A stretch of 64,000 bases of DNA from Falsiroseomonas sp051860665. Lineage in GTDB: Bacteria > Pseudomonadota > Alphaproteobacteria > Acetobacterales > Acetobacteraceae. Positions within the stretch are counted from its first letter, which is position 1, and each line of letters starts with the position of its first letter. Location of the stretch: positions 289,224-353,223 of the forward strand of contig NZ_JBHYDM010000004.1 of assembly GCF_051860665.1 (NCBI RefSeq). Reading direction: 5' to 3'. The notes below the pieces were generated by a model that saw only the letters and a list, made by a program, of their open reading frames with translations, was not told the DNA's origin and ran no database searches. Positions 49,426 through 59,255 of the stretch are shown here, piece after piece. A program made the position numbers and the translations under genes.

Positions 49426-52400
49426 CGAATTTCCGCCTCCGGACCCTTACCGGCAGCGCCTTCCGCGCCGGCCTGCTCTGCTCGGCGCTGATCGCCGCAC
49501 CCGCCTTGGCGCAGGACCGCGGCGTGGCCGCGCTGCTGGACCAGGCGAACTACTGGAAGCTGCAGAACCGCCCGGACCAGGTGGTCCGGACCCTGGAGCG
49601 CGTGCTGCAGGTGGACCCGCGCAATGCCGATGCCCTGTCCGGGCTGGCGGAGGCGCAGGCCCAGCTCGGCAATGTCGCGGCGGCGCAGCAGGCGCTCGGC
49701 CAGCTGCGTGCCACCGCACCCGCGGATCCGCGCACCGTGCAGGCGGATGTCGCCGTCCGCACCTCCACCGTCGATGCCGGCGCCCTGGCGAAGGCGCGCC
49801 AGCTCGCCCAGGCCGGCCGCAATGCCGAAGCGGTGGAGCGCTACCGTGCCCTGTTCGGCAACGCCCCGGTGCCGGACAGCTTCGCACTGGAATATTACCA
49901 GGCCCTTGCCGGCACGGAGAGCGGCTGGCGCGAGGCGCGGGACGGACTCGGCCGGCTGGCCCAGCGCAACCCGACCAATACCGCCGTGCAGCTGGCCAAT
50001 GCCCAGGTGCTGACCTATCGCGAGGAAACCCGCGCCCAGGGGATCGAGGCGCTTCGGCGGCTGTCCGGCCAGCCCGGCAGCCAGCAGAGCGCCAGCGCCG
50101 CCTGGCGCCAGGCGCTGACCTGGCTGGGACAGGGGCCGGAGGCGGTGCAGCCGCTGGAAGGCTATCTGCAGCAATTCCCCAACGACGCCGAGATCCAGCG
50201 GCGGCTGGAGGAAGCCCGCGCCCAGGCGCAGCCGGTGGACCCGGCCGGCAACCTCCGCATGGATGGCTGGGAGGCGCTGAGCGCCAGCCGGGTGCGGGAG
50301 GCCGAGGAGCGCTTCAACGCGGTGCTCGCCATCACGCCGAATGATGCGGAGGCGCTGGGCGGCCTCGGCCTGGTGCGGCTGCGCCAGGGCCGCCGGGCCG
50401 AAGCGGCGCGGCTGCTGCAGGCGGCGATCGATGCCGATCCCTCCCGCCGTGCGAATTGGGAGGAGGCGCTGCGGGGCGCCACCTCGGTGGCGCGCGGCCC
50501 GGCCGGTGGCGGTGGGCGTGGCGCGGCCACGGGTGGCGGCGGCGGCGCGCCGAGCCCGGATATCCAGGCGGCCCGCAACCTTTTCGCGGCCGGCAACTAC
50601 AGCCAGGCGGAGCCGATCCTGGCGCGCATCGTGGCGCGCGGCGGCGGCGACCGCCCGGATGCCGAGGCGCTGCAGGGCGATATCGCGCTGCGCCAGGGCA
50701 ATCCGGCGGTGGCCGAGGAACGCTATCGCGCGGCGCTGGCCCGCCGCAGCAATTTCGGCGCGGCCATGTCGGGCCTGGCCAATGCGCTGCAGGAACAGGG
50801 CAAGTTCGCGGAGGCCGAGGAGGTGTTCCGCCGCATCGGCGGCACCAATGCGCCGCAGGTGCGCGCCGAGGCCCTGCGGGCCGAGGCGCAGCGCACGGAT
50901 GACCCGCAGGCGGCCGCGGCGCTGCTGCGCGCGGCCATCCAGAACGATCCCGCGAACCCCTGGCCAAGGCTGGAACTGGCGCGGCTGATGGCGCAGGCGG
51001 GCGAGGGGGCGGCGGCGAACCAGATGGTGGCCGCCACCGTCGCCAGCCCGGCGACGCCGGACACCCTGCATGCCGCGGCCATCTTCGCCTCCGAACAGGG
51101 CCGGCCGGATGAGGCGGTGCGCCTGCTGGAACGCATCCCCGCCCGGGCGCGCAGCGCGCCGCACAACCAGTTGCTCGCCTCCGCCCGGGTGCAGGCGGAG
51201 GTGCAGTCCGCCGCGGCGCTGGCCGGCATGGGCCGGCGCCAGGAAGCCCGCACGCGGCTGGTCGCCATCGCCTCCCGCCGCGATCCGAATGGCGAGGCCG
51301 GGCCGGCGGCGGTGCGCGCGCTGAATGCCATCAACGACCCGCGCGGCGCGCAGGAGGCGGCGCGCGCCTATGCCATCGCGGCGCGCGGCCAGCCGCCGGC
51401 GCAGCAACTGGCGGCCGCCGCGGCCCTGGCCGAGGCCGGGCTGAACGCGGATGCAGCGCAGGCCGCCATGGCGATCGACCCGCGGCGGCTGACCACGGAG
51501 CAGCGGCGCCTGGCGAATGACATCTCCGCCGGCCTGTCGATCCGCGCCTCGGACCAGCTGAACCAGCGCGGCCAGCAGGCGGCGGCCTTCGACGTGCTGG
51601 CGCCGACGCTACGGCAGAATCCGGAAAACCCGGCGGCCAACCTGGCCCTGGCCCGCCTCTACCAGGGCGCGCGGGACCCGGAGCAGGCCGGGCGCATCGC
51701 GGAAGCCGTGCTGTCGCGCAATCCGCGGGACACGGATGCGCGGCAGGCCGCCATGGATGCCGCCATCGCCAATCGCGACTGGGGCCGGGCGGAGGCGCTG
51801 CTCTCCGAGGGCCGCGCGCTGATGCCGAACGATCCGCGCATCCCGCTGCTGGAATCGCGCCTGGCGCGCGCCTGGGGCGACCAGCGCCGCGCCCGCAATG
51901 CGCTGGAGGCGGCGGCCGAGATGCGCCGCCAGCAGATCGGGCTGAGCAACCAGCCGGGCCTGCTCGGCGGGTCCCTGGTGCCGCAGGCCACCCTGCCGCA
52001 GGGCCAGCCGGCGCCGCAGCCGGGCTACGAGAACCCCTTCCGCCGCGTGCCGCTCTCCGGCCAGGATTTCGGGCAGGTGCCGTTCCAGGGCCAGATGCAG
52101 GGCCAGCAATTCGCCCAGGCCCAGGGCTATGGGGCCCAGGGCTACGCACCCCAGGGCCTTGGCGGCCCCGCGCAGCCGGCAGACCCGCTGCTGAGCGAGA
52201 TCAACCGCCAGCTGGGCGAGGTGCGGCAGGAAGCCGCGCCGCGCATCACCCCGGCCGCCGGCATGCGGGTGCGCTCGGGCGATGACGGAATCGATTCGCT
52301 GACCGAGACGCATGTGGGCGCTGAAGGCAGCATCGCGGTGCCCGGCCTCGGCGGGCGGCTGACGGCGCGGGCCAGCGCGGTCAGCCTGGATTCGGGCGAC

Positions 52401-53357
52401 CTGGCGCAGACCCTCTCCTCGATGCGGCGCTATGGCGGCTACCCGGCGGTGCTGGCCGGCACCAACGGCACGCTGACCCAGGCGCAGGCCAATACCACCC
52501 GCAATGCCGAGACCAGCCAGAGCGGCGTGGCGCTGGGCGCGGCCTATGCGCGCGGCGGCTTCTCCGTCGATATCGGGACCACCCCGCTGGGCTTCCTGCG
52601 GGAGAATATGGTCGGCGGCATCGAGATCGCGCCCGAGATCGGCGATGGCGTGCGCCTGCGGCTGACCGCGGAACGCCGCGCCATGACGGACAGCCTGCTG
52701 TCCTGGGGAGGCGCGCGCGACCCGGCGCTGGGCAGCACCTGGGGCGGCGTGGTCCGCACCGGCGGGCGGGCGCAGATCGAATTCGCCAGCGGCGAGACCA
52801 ATTTCTACATCGCCGGCGGCTATTTCAGCATGAGCGGCGAGGGCGTGGCCGAGAACAGCCGGATCGAGGCGGGGGCAGGCTTCCAGACGCCCATCTGGCG
52901 CTCCGCCACCGAGGAGCTGGTGACCGGCCTGGACCTGGTCTACTTCGCCTATGACAAGAACCTGCGCTTCTTCACGCTGGGCCATGGCGGCTACTACAGC
53001 CCGCAGAGCTTCCTGGCGGCGAATATCCCGATCGACTATCGCGGCCGGTCGAACAACCTGTTCTACCGCGTCGGCGCCAGCATCGGCGTGGCCACCTTCA
53101 CCGAGGACCGCACCGCCGTCTTCCCGAATGACACCGCCCTGCAAAGCGCGCTGGAAGCCCGGGCGAACAGCGAATCCGGCGTCGATGCCTTCTATGCCGG
53201 CCAGTCCAAGACCGGGCTGACGGGCGGGCTGCGCGGCGACATCGAATACATGATCACGCCGCAGCTGCGCATCGGCGGCGCGCTGCGCTTCGACCAGGCG
53301 GCGGATTGGAGCGAGACGCGGGGCCTGCTCTATGCCCGCTACCGCTTCGACCGCTGA
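49422..53357 (+). CDS. bcsC: Cellulose export outer-membrane protein BcsC
   Basis: A 1311-residue protein: signal peptide (LLCSALIAAPALAQ), then many TPR-like helical pairs (about residues 30-840) with typical Ala/Leu/Pro positions such as VLQVDPRNADALSGLAEAQ, a Gln/Gly/Pro-rich spacer (about 850-930), and a C-terminal beta-barrel domain ending in aromatic ARYRFDR. It carries cellulose across the periplasm and outer membrane. It is coupled to bcsAB by ATGA. A Gly-rich break near residue 370 splits the TPR region. Confidence 0.92.
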   Translation: MTNFRLRTLTGSAFRAGLLCSALIAAPALAQDRGVAALLDQANYWKLQNRPDQVVRTLERVLQVDPRNADALSGLAEAQAQLGNVAAAQQALGQLRATAPADPRTVQADVAVRTSTVDAGALAKARQLAQAGRNAEAVERYRALFGNAPVPDSFALEYYQALAGTESGWREARDGLGRLAQRNPTNTAVQLANAQVLTYREETRAQGIEALRRLSGQPGSQQSASAAWRQALTWLGQGPEAVQPLEGYLQQFPNDAEIQRRLEEARAQAQPVDPAGNLRMDGWEALSASRVREAEERFNAVLAITPNDAEALGGLGLVRLRQGRRAEAARLLQAAIDADPSRRANWEEALRGATSVARGPAGGGGRGAATGGGGGAPSPDIQAARNLFAAGNYSQAEPILARIVARGGGDRPDAEALQGDIALRQGNPAVAEERYRAALARRSNFGAAMSGLANALQEQGKFAEAEEVFRRIGGTNAPQVRAEALRAEAQRTDDPQAAAALLRAAIQNDPANPWPRLELARLMAQAGEGAAANQMVAATVASPATPDTLHAAAIFASEQGRPDEAVRLLERIPARARSAPHNQLLASARVQAEVQSAAALAGMGRRQEARTRLVAIASRRDPNGEAGPAAVRALNAINDPRGAQEAARAYAIAARGQPPAQQLAAAAALAEAGLNADAAQAAMAIDPRRLTTEQRRLANDISAGLSIRASDQLNQRGQQAAAFDVLAPTLRQNPENPAANLALARLYQGARDPEQAGRIAEAVLSRNPRDTDARQAAMDAAIANRDWGRAEALLSEGRALMPNDPRIPLLESRLARAWGDQRRARNALEAAAEMRRQQIGLSNQPGLLGGSLVPQATLPQGQPAPQPGYENPFRRVPLSGQDFGQVPFQGQMQGQQFAQAQGYGAQGYAPQGLGGPAQPADPLLSEINRQLGEVRQEAAPRITPAAGMRVRSGDDGIDSLTETHVGAEGSIAVPGLGGRLTARASAVSLDSGDLAQTLSSMRRYGGYPAVLAGTNGTLTQAQANTTRNAETSQSGVALGAAYARGGFSVDIGTTPLGFLRENMVGGIEIAPEIGDGVRLRLTAERRAMTDSLLSWGGARDPALGSTWGGVVRTGGRAQIEFASGETNFYIAGGYFSMSGEGVAENSRIEAGAGFQTPIWRSATEELVTGLDLVYFAYDKNLRFFTLGHGGYYSPQSFLAANIPIDYRGRSNNLFYRVGASIGVATFTEDRTAVFPNDTALQSALEARANSESGVDAFYAGQSKTGLTGGLRGDIEYMITPQLRIGGALRFDQAADWSETRGLLYARYRFDR

Positions 53358-53370
53358 GAGGGCCAGGGGC

Positions 53371-53868
53371 ATGACGGAAGCTCACATGGCGGAAGCCCAG
53401 CCGGCGGAACCGGTCACGGCCGCCTACCTCGCCCGGCGCGGCGTGGCGCCGCAATGGCGGCTTTTCGTGCGCGGCCTGGTGGAGACGCTGGACGAGCATC
53501 TCGACAAGGAAGGCCGCGCCGCCCTGCTGCGCGCCATCGGCCGCCGCATGGCGGATTCGATGCCGCTGCCGCATTGCGACCGGCTGAAGGCGCTGGAATC
53601 CCACATGAACGACGCGCTGGGCGCGGCCGAATGGGGCTATTGCCAGCTCGCGGTGGATGTCGAGGCGCGGCGCCTGCTGGTGACCCATGCGGCCGCACCG
53701 GCGATCGGCGCCGGCGAGGACGCCGATGGCGGCTGGATCGGCGCGGTGATGGAAGGGCTTTATGGCGGCTGGCTGTCCCAGCAGCCGGGCGCCGATGCGG
53801 CACTCGCCCCCAGCATCTTTGTCTGCGCGCCCGGCGAGGCGAAGCTGGGCTACGGGCGGGCGGCCTAA
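53371..53868 (+). CDS. bcsD: Cellulose synthase subunit D
   Basis: A 165-residue protein, close to the 156 of AcsD. The stretch RLFVRGLVETLDEHLDKEGRAALLRAIGRRMA and WGYCQLAVDVEARRLLVTHAA match the helical-then-strand plan of BcsD, which forms octameric rings in the periplasm and is tied to crystalline cellulose ribbons. It is the last gene of the operon, 13 bp after bcsC. Its TAA overlaps the stop codon of the convergent hyuA gene, leaving no room for a separate terminator. Confidence 0.85.
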   Translation: MTEAHMAEAQPAEPVTAAYLARRGVAPQWRLFVRGLVETLDEHLDKEGRAALLRAIGRRMADSMPLPHCDRLKALESHMNDALGAAEWGYCQLAVDVEARRLLVTHAAAPAIGAGEDADGGWIGAVMEGLYGGWLSQQPGADAALAPSIFVCAPGEAKLGYGRAA

Positions 53869-55919
53869 CCCGCCCCGACTGCCACCTCCAGCCAGCCGCG
53901 CGCATCCAGCCAGGCGGTGTCGCCGGGCAGCAGCAGCACGGTGGTGGTGTCGCTTTCCACGATCGCCGGGCCGGCCAGTTTCTGGCCCGGGGCCAGGGCG
54001 GTGAAGGCATAGACGGGCAGGTCCCGCAGCGCGCCGGCCACGAAGGCGCGGCGCTGCGCGACGGGTTCGGCGGGCGGCAGGGGCGGCAGTTCGCGGACGG
54101 GCAGGGCGGGCAGGCGGCCGATGGCGGCGACGCGGGCGGTGACCAGCACCACCTCCTCCCCCCGCAGGGCATAGGTGAACAGCGCCTCGTGCCGCCCATG
54201 GAAGCTCTCGGCAATCTGTGCGGGCAGGCCGGGCGCGTCCCAATCGACCGCATCCAGCGGGACGCCAACTTCAAAAACCTGCTCGCCGTAGCGCATGTCG
54301 GCGCTGCGGCGGACAGCCGGCGTGCCGTCCATCCATTCCGCCATGCGGGCGCGGGCGGCGGCCTCCAGCTCGGCAAACAGGGCACGGATGGCGGGCTCGT
54401 CGGGCAGGCCGGTGGCGCCGATCAGGCTGCGCGAGACCTCGTAGCGCAGGTCCGTCTGCAGCATGCCCCAGGCCGAGAGCCCCGCCGCCAGCAGGGGCAC
54501 CGCGACGCGGGCCATGCCGAGGTCCCGCGCGACGGCAGAGGCATGCAGCCCCGCCGCGCCGCCGAAGGCCAGCAGGCAAAAGCCGCGCGGATCGACGCCG
54601 CGGCGCACGGTGGCGACGCGGATCCCATCCGCCATGGCGATGTTCGCGAGGGCATGGATGCCCGCCGCGCAGTCCATCATGCCAAGGCCCAGTTTTTCGC
54701 CGAGCCGTTCCACCGCGCCCTGCGCCGCCGCCAGATCCAGCGAACGGCGGCCGCCGAGGAAGCGCGCGCCGTCCAGGTAGCCGAGCACCAGGTTCGCGTC
54801 GGTCACTGCCGGCTCCGTGCCGCCGGCGCCGTAGCAGGCGGGGCCCGGCACCGCGCCGGCGCTGCGCGGTCCCACCCGCATCATCCCGCCCGCCCCGATA
54901 TGGGCGAGGGAGCCGCCGCCGGCGCCCAGCGTGACGATATCCAGGCTTTCGAGGGCGATCCGCTCCCCGCCCACCACCCGGCCACGGCCGAGCGCGGCCT
55001 CGCCGCCCTCGATCAGCGCCACATCGGTGGAGGTGCCGCCGACATCGAAGGTCACCAGATCCTGGCCCAGCCCGGCGCGGGCCAGCGCCAGCCCCGCCGC
55101 GACGCCGCCGGCGGGGCCGGAGAGCGCGGTGCCGGCGGCGATCCGCGCGGCCTCCGCCACCGGCGCCACGCCGCCATGGGAGAGGATGACAAACAGCGGC
55201 GCGCGCAGCCCGGCCTCCGCCAGGCGGCGCTCCAGCCGGCCGAGATAGGTGGCGACGATGGGCCCTACCGCGGCATTCACCACGGTGGTCGAAAAACGCT
55301 CGAATTCCTTGATCTGCGGCAGCACGTCCGAGGACAGCGTCACATAGGCGCCGGGCAGGGCGGTGGCCACCGCTGCACCGGCGGCCTGTTCGTGGGAGGG
55401 ATCGCGCCAGGAATGGAACAGGCAGATGGCCACGGCCTCCACCTGCTCGGCGCGGAGCGTCTCGATGGCGGTGGCGAGCGAGGCCTCGTCGAGGGCCTGC
55501 TCCACCTGGCCATCGGCGCGGAGGCGCTCCCGCAGCGGCAGGCGCAGGCGGCGGGGGACGAGGGGGGCGGGGGGCGAGAGGCGCAGGTCGTACCGCTCGG
55601 GCTTCAGCCCCTCGCGCATCTCGATGACGTCGCGATGGCCCTCCGTGGTCAGCAGGCCGATGCGGGCGGTGCGGCGTTCCAGCAGGGCATTGGTGGCGAC
55701 CGTGGTGCCGTGCACCAGGCGCTCGGTCCGGGCAAGCAGGTCCGGCAGGTTCAGGCCGAGCATGCCGGCGAGCACGCCGAGCCCGTCCAGCACGCCGCGC
55801 GACTGGTCATCCGGCGTGGTGGCGGCCTTGGCGAGCAGGGTTTGGCCATCGGCGCCGATGCAGACGACATCGGTGAAGGTGCCGCCGACGTCGCAGCCGA
55901 TGCGGTAGGGGGGAAGCAT
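53865..55919 (-). CDS. Hydantoinase/oxoprolinase family protein, subunit A (HyuA)
   Basis: A 684-residue protein with the ASKHA-type phosphate loop DVGGTFTDVV at residues 10-19, VHGTTVATNAL, a second DVGGTSTDVALI, and the LFAFGGAAGLHA-type segment near residue 435. These subunits use ATP to open cyclic amides such as hydantoins or 5-oxoproline, or to carboxylate ketones in related enzymes. The second subunit is encoded upstream on the same strand. The start at 55919 opens directly into the loop. Substrate is not decidable between these subfamilies. Confidence 0.86.
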   Translation of the reverse strand: MLPPYRIGCDVGGTFTDVVCIGADGQTLLAKAATTPDDQSRGVLDGLGVLAGMLGLNLPDLLARTERLVHGTTVATNALLERRTARIGLLTTEGHRDVIEMREGLKPERYDLRLSPPAPLVPRRLRLPLRERLRADGQVEQALDEASLATAIETLRAEQVEAVAICLFHSWRDPSHEQAAGAAVATALPGAYVTLSSDVLPQIKEFERFSTTVVNAAVGPIVATYLGRLERRLAEAGLRAPLFVILSHGGVAPVAEAARIAAGTALSGPAGGVAAGLALARAGLGQDLVTFDVGGTSTDVALIEGGEAALGRGRVVGGERIALESLDIVTLGAGGGSLAHIGAGGMMRVGPRSAGAVPGPACYGAGGTEPAVTDANLVLGYLDGARFLGGRRSLDLAAAQGAVERLGEKLGLGMMDCAAGIHALANIAMADGIRVATVRRGVDPRGFCLLAFGGAAGLHASAVARDLGMARVAVPLLAAGLSAWGMLQTDLRYEVSRSLIGATGLPDEPAIRALFAELEAAARARMAEWMDGTPAVRRSADMRYGEQVFEVGVPLDAVDWDAPGLPAQIAESFHGRHEALFTYALRGEEVVLVTARVAAIGRLPALPVRELPPLPPAEPVAQRRAFVAGALRDLPVYAFTALAPGQKLAGPAIVESDTTTVLLLPGDTAWLDARGWLEVAVGAG

Positions 55920-55954
55920 GGAAGACTCCGCTGAGGCTCGCCTGGAGATCAAAG

Positions 55955-55999
55955 CCCTCTCCCCCCGACGGGGGGAGAGGGTTGGGTGAGGGGGGACAG
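55955..55999. repeat. REP-like hairpin, copy 6
   Basis: The cleanest member: a perfect 12-bp stem CCCTCTCCCCCC/GGGGGGAGAGGG with a GAC loop (55955-55981), followed by TTGGGTGAGGGGGG. It lies between the two hydantoinase subunit genes, a second case of a repeat placed inside a likely operon. Confidence 0.85.
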
Positions 56000-56016
56000 G
56001 CAGGCGAAGAATTACG

Positions 56017-57660
56017 TCAAACAAACCCCTCGGCCGCATCCGCCGCCCGCGCCGCAGGGTCGCGCTTCGCAGGATCGCCCCAGCCGCCGCCGCCGCCGGA
56101 GCGCACATGCAGCACATCGCCGGGGGCCAGCGGCACGCCCGTCTCCTTGGTGCGCAGGTCGCGCGGCGTGCCCTGGGCGGGGACCAGCCGGTAGTGGTGC
56201 GGCGCGCCATCCTGGCCGCCCAGCATCCCCGCCGCGCCGTGGCGCGAGCCATCGCCGGCGGTATTGGCGCGGGCGGGGCCGGCGGTCTCGACCACCAGCT
56301 CCAGTTCGCCGCCGAGCCCGCCGCGATACTGGCCGTCGCCCGCCGAGCCGGCCAGAAATTCGTGGCGGCGGAAGAAGAGGGGGAAGCGCGCCTCCGCCAT
56401 CTCGACGCTGCCGAATTTCAGCCCGCCGGCGGAATGCCATTCCCCCGCGCCGGACCAGCCATCGCCCGTCGCATGGGCGCCGCCGCCCGGCCGGGCATGG
56501 AACAGGTGCCAGACGAATTTCTTGCCCGCCCGCCGAGGGTCCTGCCCCTGGATGGCGATGCGAAAGCGGCGGCCCCAGCCGCCCATGGCGCGGGTCGGGC
56601 AGGCGTTCGCCAGCGCCTTGACCACGGCCTCGACGATCTCGTTCGAGCAGTGGCTGGTGCAGAGGGTGACGGCCGCCCCCTCCGCCGCGCGGACCACGGT
56701 GCCTTCCTTCGCCAGCACGGTCAGCGGCCGGAAGGCGCCGTCGTTCTTCGCCACCTCCGGGTCCAGCAGATAGGCCAGCGCCATGCGCACGGCGGAAACG
56801 GTATTGGGCCAGGAGGAATTGACGAAGCCCAGCGTCTGCGGGTCGCTCGCCGTCAGGTCCACGGTCAGCGCGCCGCCCTGCTTGGTGACGGTGGCGCGGA
56901 TGGTGACGTCCCGGGCGCCATGCCCGTCATCGTCCAGCACCGCCTCGCCCTGCCAGGTGCCATCGGCCCAGCTCTCGATGATCCGCCGGGCATGGGCCTC
57001 GGCCAGGTCCAGGATGGCACCGGTGGCCGCGTTCAGCTTCGCCGCGCCATGGCTGGCCAGCAGCGCCTCCAGCCGCTTCGCGCCGAGCCGGGCGGAGCCC
57101 CACATGGCCATCAGGTCGCCCCGGAAATCCCGGGCGATGCGGGTGTTCAGCGCCAGCATCTGCACGAGGTCCTCGCGCAGGGTGTCGTTCTCCCCCAGCC
57201 GGATTGGCGGGATGCGGATGCCCTCCTGCCAGATCTCGGTGGCGGAGGGGTTGTAGCCGCCATGGGTCGCGCCGCCGATGTCGGACTGGTGGGCGCGGAC
57301 GACGCAGAGGAAGACAAGCTCCGCGCCTTCGAAGACGGGCAGCACAATGGTCAGGTCCGGCAGATGGCTGCCGCCATGCCAGGGGTCGTTCAGCAGGAAG
57401 CAGTCGCCCGGGCGCATCCGGCCGGGGAAGGCCTGCAGGACCGCTTCCGCCGCGAAGGGCATGGCGCCGACATGCACCGGGATGTGATCCGCCTGCGCCA
57501 CCAGCCGCCCGCGGGCGTCGCACAGCGCGATCGAAAAGTCGCGGGACGAGTTCAGGATCTGGGAGGTGGCGGTGCGCAGCAAGGCCTCGCCCATCTCCTC
57601 CACCACGGCGCGGAAGCGGTTTTCCAGGACGGCGAGGGTGACGGGATCGGGTCTGGCCAT
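56017..57660 (-). CDS. Hydantoinase/oxoprolinase family protein, subunit B (HyuB)
   Basis: A 547-residue protein. VLENRFRAVVEEMGEALLRTATSQILNSSRD, HIPVHVGAMPFA, GDCFLLNDPWHGGSHLPDL and GGATHGGY are strongly conserved in HyuB. It is the partner of the HyuA subunit, separated by a 97-bp gap holding the REP-like hairpin. Start at 57660. It is divergent from the acyl-CoA synthetase over 110 bp with no clear promoter boxes. Confidence 0.88.
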   Translation of the reverse strand: MARPDPVTLAVLENRFRAVVEEMGEALLRTATSQILNSSRDFSIALCDARGRLVAQADHIPVHVGAMPFAAEAVLQAFPGRMRPGDCFLLNDPWHGGSHLPDLTIVLPVFEGAELVFLCVVRAHQSDIGGATHGGYNPSATEIWQEGIRIPPIRLGENDTLREDLVQMLALNTRIARDFRGDLMAMWGSARLGAKRLEALLASHGAAKLNAATGAILDLAEAHARRIIESWADGTWQGEAVLDDDGHGARDVTIRATVTKQGGALTVDLTASDPQTLGFVNSSWPNTVSAVRMALAYLLDPEVAKNDGAFRPLTVLAKEGTVVRAAEGAAVTLCTSHCSNEIVEAVVKALANACPTRAMGGWGRRFRIAIQGQDPRRAGKKFVWHLFHARPGGGAHATGDGWSGAGEWHSAGGLKFGSVEMAEARFPLFFRRHEFLAGSAGDGQYRGGLGGELELVVETAGPARANTAGDGSRHGAAGMLGGQDGAPHHYRLVPAQGTPRDLRTKETGVPLAPGDVLHVRSGGGGGWGDPAKRDPAARAADAAEGFV

Positions 57661-57770
57661 GCTGCGACCGTCCCGCCGGTCGTGCAGCGCGTCAAGCCGG
57701 GGGCAGACCCGCGCTGAAGGGCTGGCCGTGGTCTGGCGGCGCGCGGCGCACAGTCGCATCATGCGGGACA

Positions 57771-59255
57771 ATGCAACGCCCTGCCACGCTCTCCGCCCTT
57801 CTGGCGCGCACCGTCGCCGCCCATCCCGATGCCCCTGCTTTCGGCGGGCTGAGCTGGGCGCAGGCCGAGGCGCAGGTGCGACGCATGGCGGGCGGGCTGG
57901 CGGCGGTGGGGATTGGCCCGGGCGACCGCGTGGCGGTCTTCCTGCCGAACCGGCCCGATTTTCTGCTGCTGCTGTTTGCCCTGGCCCGCCGCGGCGCCTG
58001 CGCCGTGCTGCTGAACACCCGCTTCCGGGCGCTGGAGGTCGGCAATCTGCTGGCCCGCGCCGAGCCCAAGACGATCGCCGTGGCGCGGGATTTCGCGGCG
58101 GTGGATGCCGCCGCCGTGCTGCCGGACCCGCCGGGATCGCTGCGGATGGTGCTGGGGATGGACGGGCTGGGGGAGGGCACCCTTGCCGGCCTGCCCGTCC
58201 TGACCCGCGAGACGCTGCTGGCCGTGGAAGAGGCGCCCGATCTCGCCACCCCCGGTGCCGAGTGCCTCACCTTCACCACCAGCGGCACCACGGCGGGCCC
58301 CAAGCTGGTGCTGCACCGCCAGGCCTCCATCGCCGGCCATGCGGCGGATGTGGCGGCCGCCATCGGCACGGATGCGCCGGGCACCGCCCTGCTCGCCGCC
58401 GTGCCGCTCTGCGGCACCTTCGGGCTGAGTGCGGCCCTGGCGGCGGTGGCGGGCGGGGCGCGCATCGCCTGCCTCGAAAAGCTGGATGCAAAGGCCGCCG
58501 ATGCGCTGATCCGCGCGGAGTCCATCACCCATATGGTCGGCGGCGACGAATGGCTGCTGATGCTGGCGGAGGCCGCCGCCGGCCGTCCCTACCCGGATTT
58601 CCGGTTCACCGGCTTCGCCAGCTTCCACGGCCAGGCGGAACGGGTGCTGGCGGCGTCCGACGCGCTCGGCCTCGCGGTGCGCGGTGTCTATGGCAGTTCC
58701 GAGGTCCAGGCCCTCTTCGCGGGCCAGGACCCTGGCGGCCCGCATCGCGCGGCGGGCGGCGGCCAGCCGGTGAATCCGGAAGCGGCCTGGCGCATCGCCG
58801 AGGACGGGGAACTGCTGCTGCGCGGCCCCTCCCTGTTCGACAGCTACCTCGGCAATCCCGAGGCCACCGCCGCCGCGCGCACGGAAGATGGTTGGTTCCG
58901 CAGCGGCGACCTGGCGGAGGCCCAGCCCGATGGCGGCTTCGGCTTCCGGACCCGGCGCGGCGATGCGCTGCGGATCGGCGGCTTTCTCGTCTCGCCCGAG
59001 GAGATCGAGGGGTTTCTCCAGTCCCAGCCGGGCGTCGCTGCGGCGCAGGTGGTGGAGGCCGGCGGCAAGCCGATCGCCTTCATCATCCCCGGCCCCGGCT
59101 ATGACGAGGCAGCCCTGATGGCAGCGGCGCAGAAGAACCTGGCGCGCTTCAAGGTGCCGGCGCGGATCGTGGCGCTGGACAGATACCCGGTGGTGGACGG
59201 GCCGAATGGCCCGAAGATCCAGCGGGCGAAATTGCGGGAGATGGCGTCCGGGTGA
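57771..59255 (+). CDS. Class I adenylate-forming acyl-CoA synthetase
   Basis: A 494-residue AMP-forming ligase. The ATP loop is TTSGTTAGPK (residues 169-178), then GVYGSSEVQ (A5-type), GWFRSGDLA with the ribose-binding Asp, and PKIQRAKLRE with the C-terminal catalytic Lys. It forms an acyl-adenylate and then an acyl-CoA. The substrate pocket does not reveal the acid. The GTGA overlap with the MFS gene suggests the two act on one compound. Confidence 0.86.
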   Translation: MQRPATLSALLARTVAAHPDAPAFGGLSWAQAEAQVRRMAGGLAAVGIGPGDRVAVFLPNRPDFLLLLFALARRGACAVLLNTRFRALEVGNLLARAEPKTIAVARDFAAVDAAAVLPDPPGSLRMVLGMDGLGEGTLAGLPVLTRETLLAVEEAPDLATPGAECLTFTTSGTTAGPKLVLHRQASIAGHAADVAAAIGTDAPGTALLAAVPLCGTFGLSAALAAVAGGARIACLEKLDAKAADALIRAESITHMVGGDEWLLMLAEAAAGRPYPDFRFTGFASFHGQAERVLAASDALGLAVRGVYGSSEVQALFAGQDPGGPHRAAGGGQPVNPEAAWRIAEDGELLLRGPSLFDSYLGNPEATAAARTEDGWFRSGDLAEAQPDGGFGFRTRRGDALRIGGFLVSPEEIEGFLQSQPGVAAAQVVEAGGKPIAFIIPGPGYDEAALMAAAQKNLARFKVPARIVALDRYPVVDGPNGPKIQRAKLREMASG

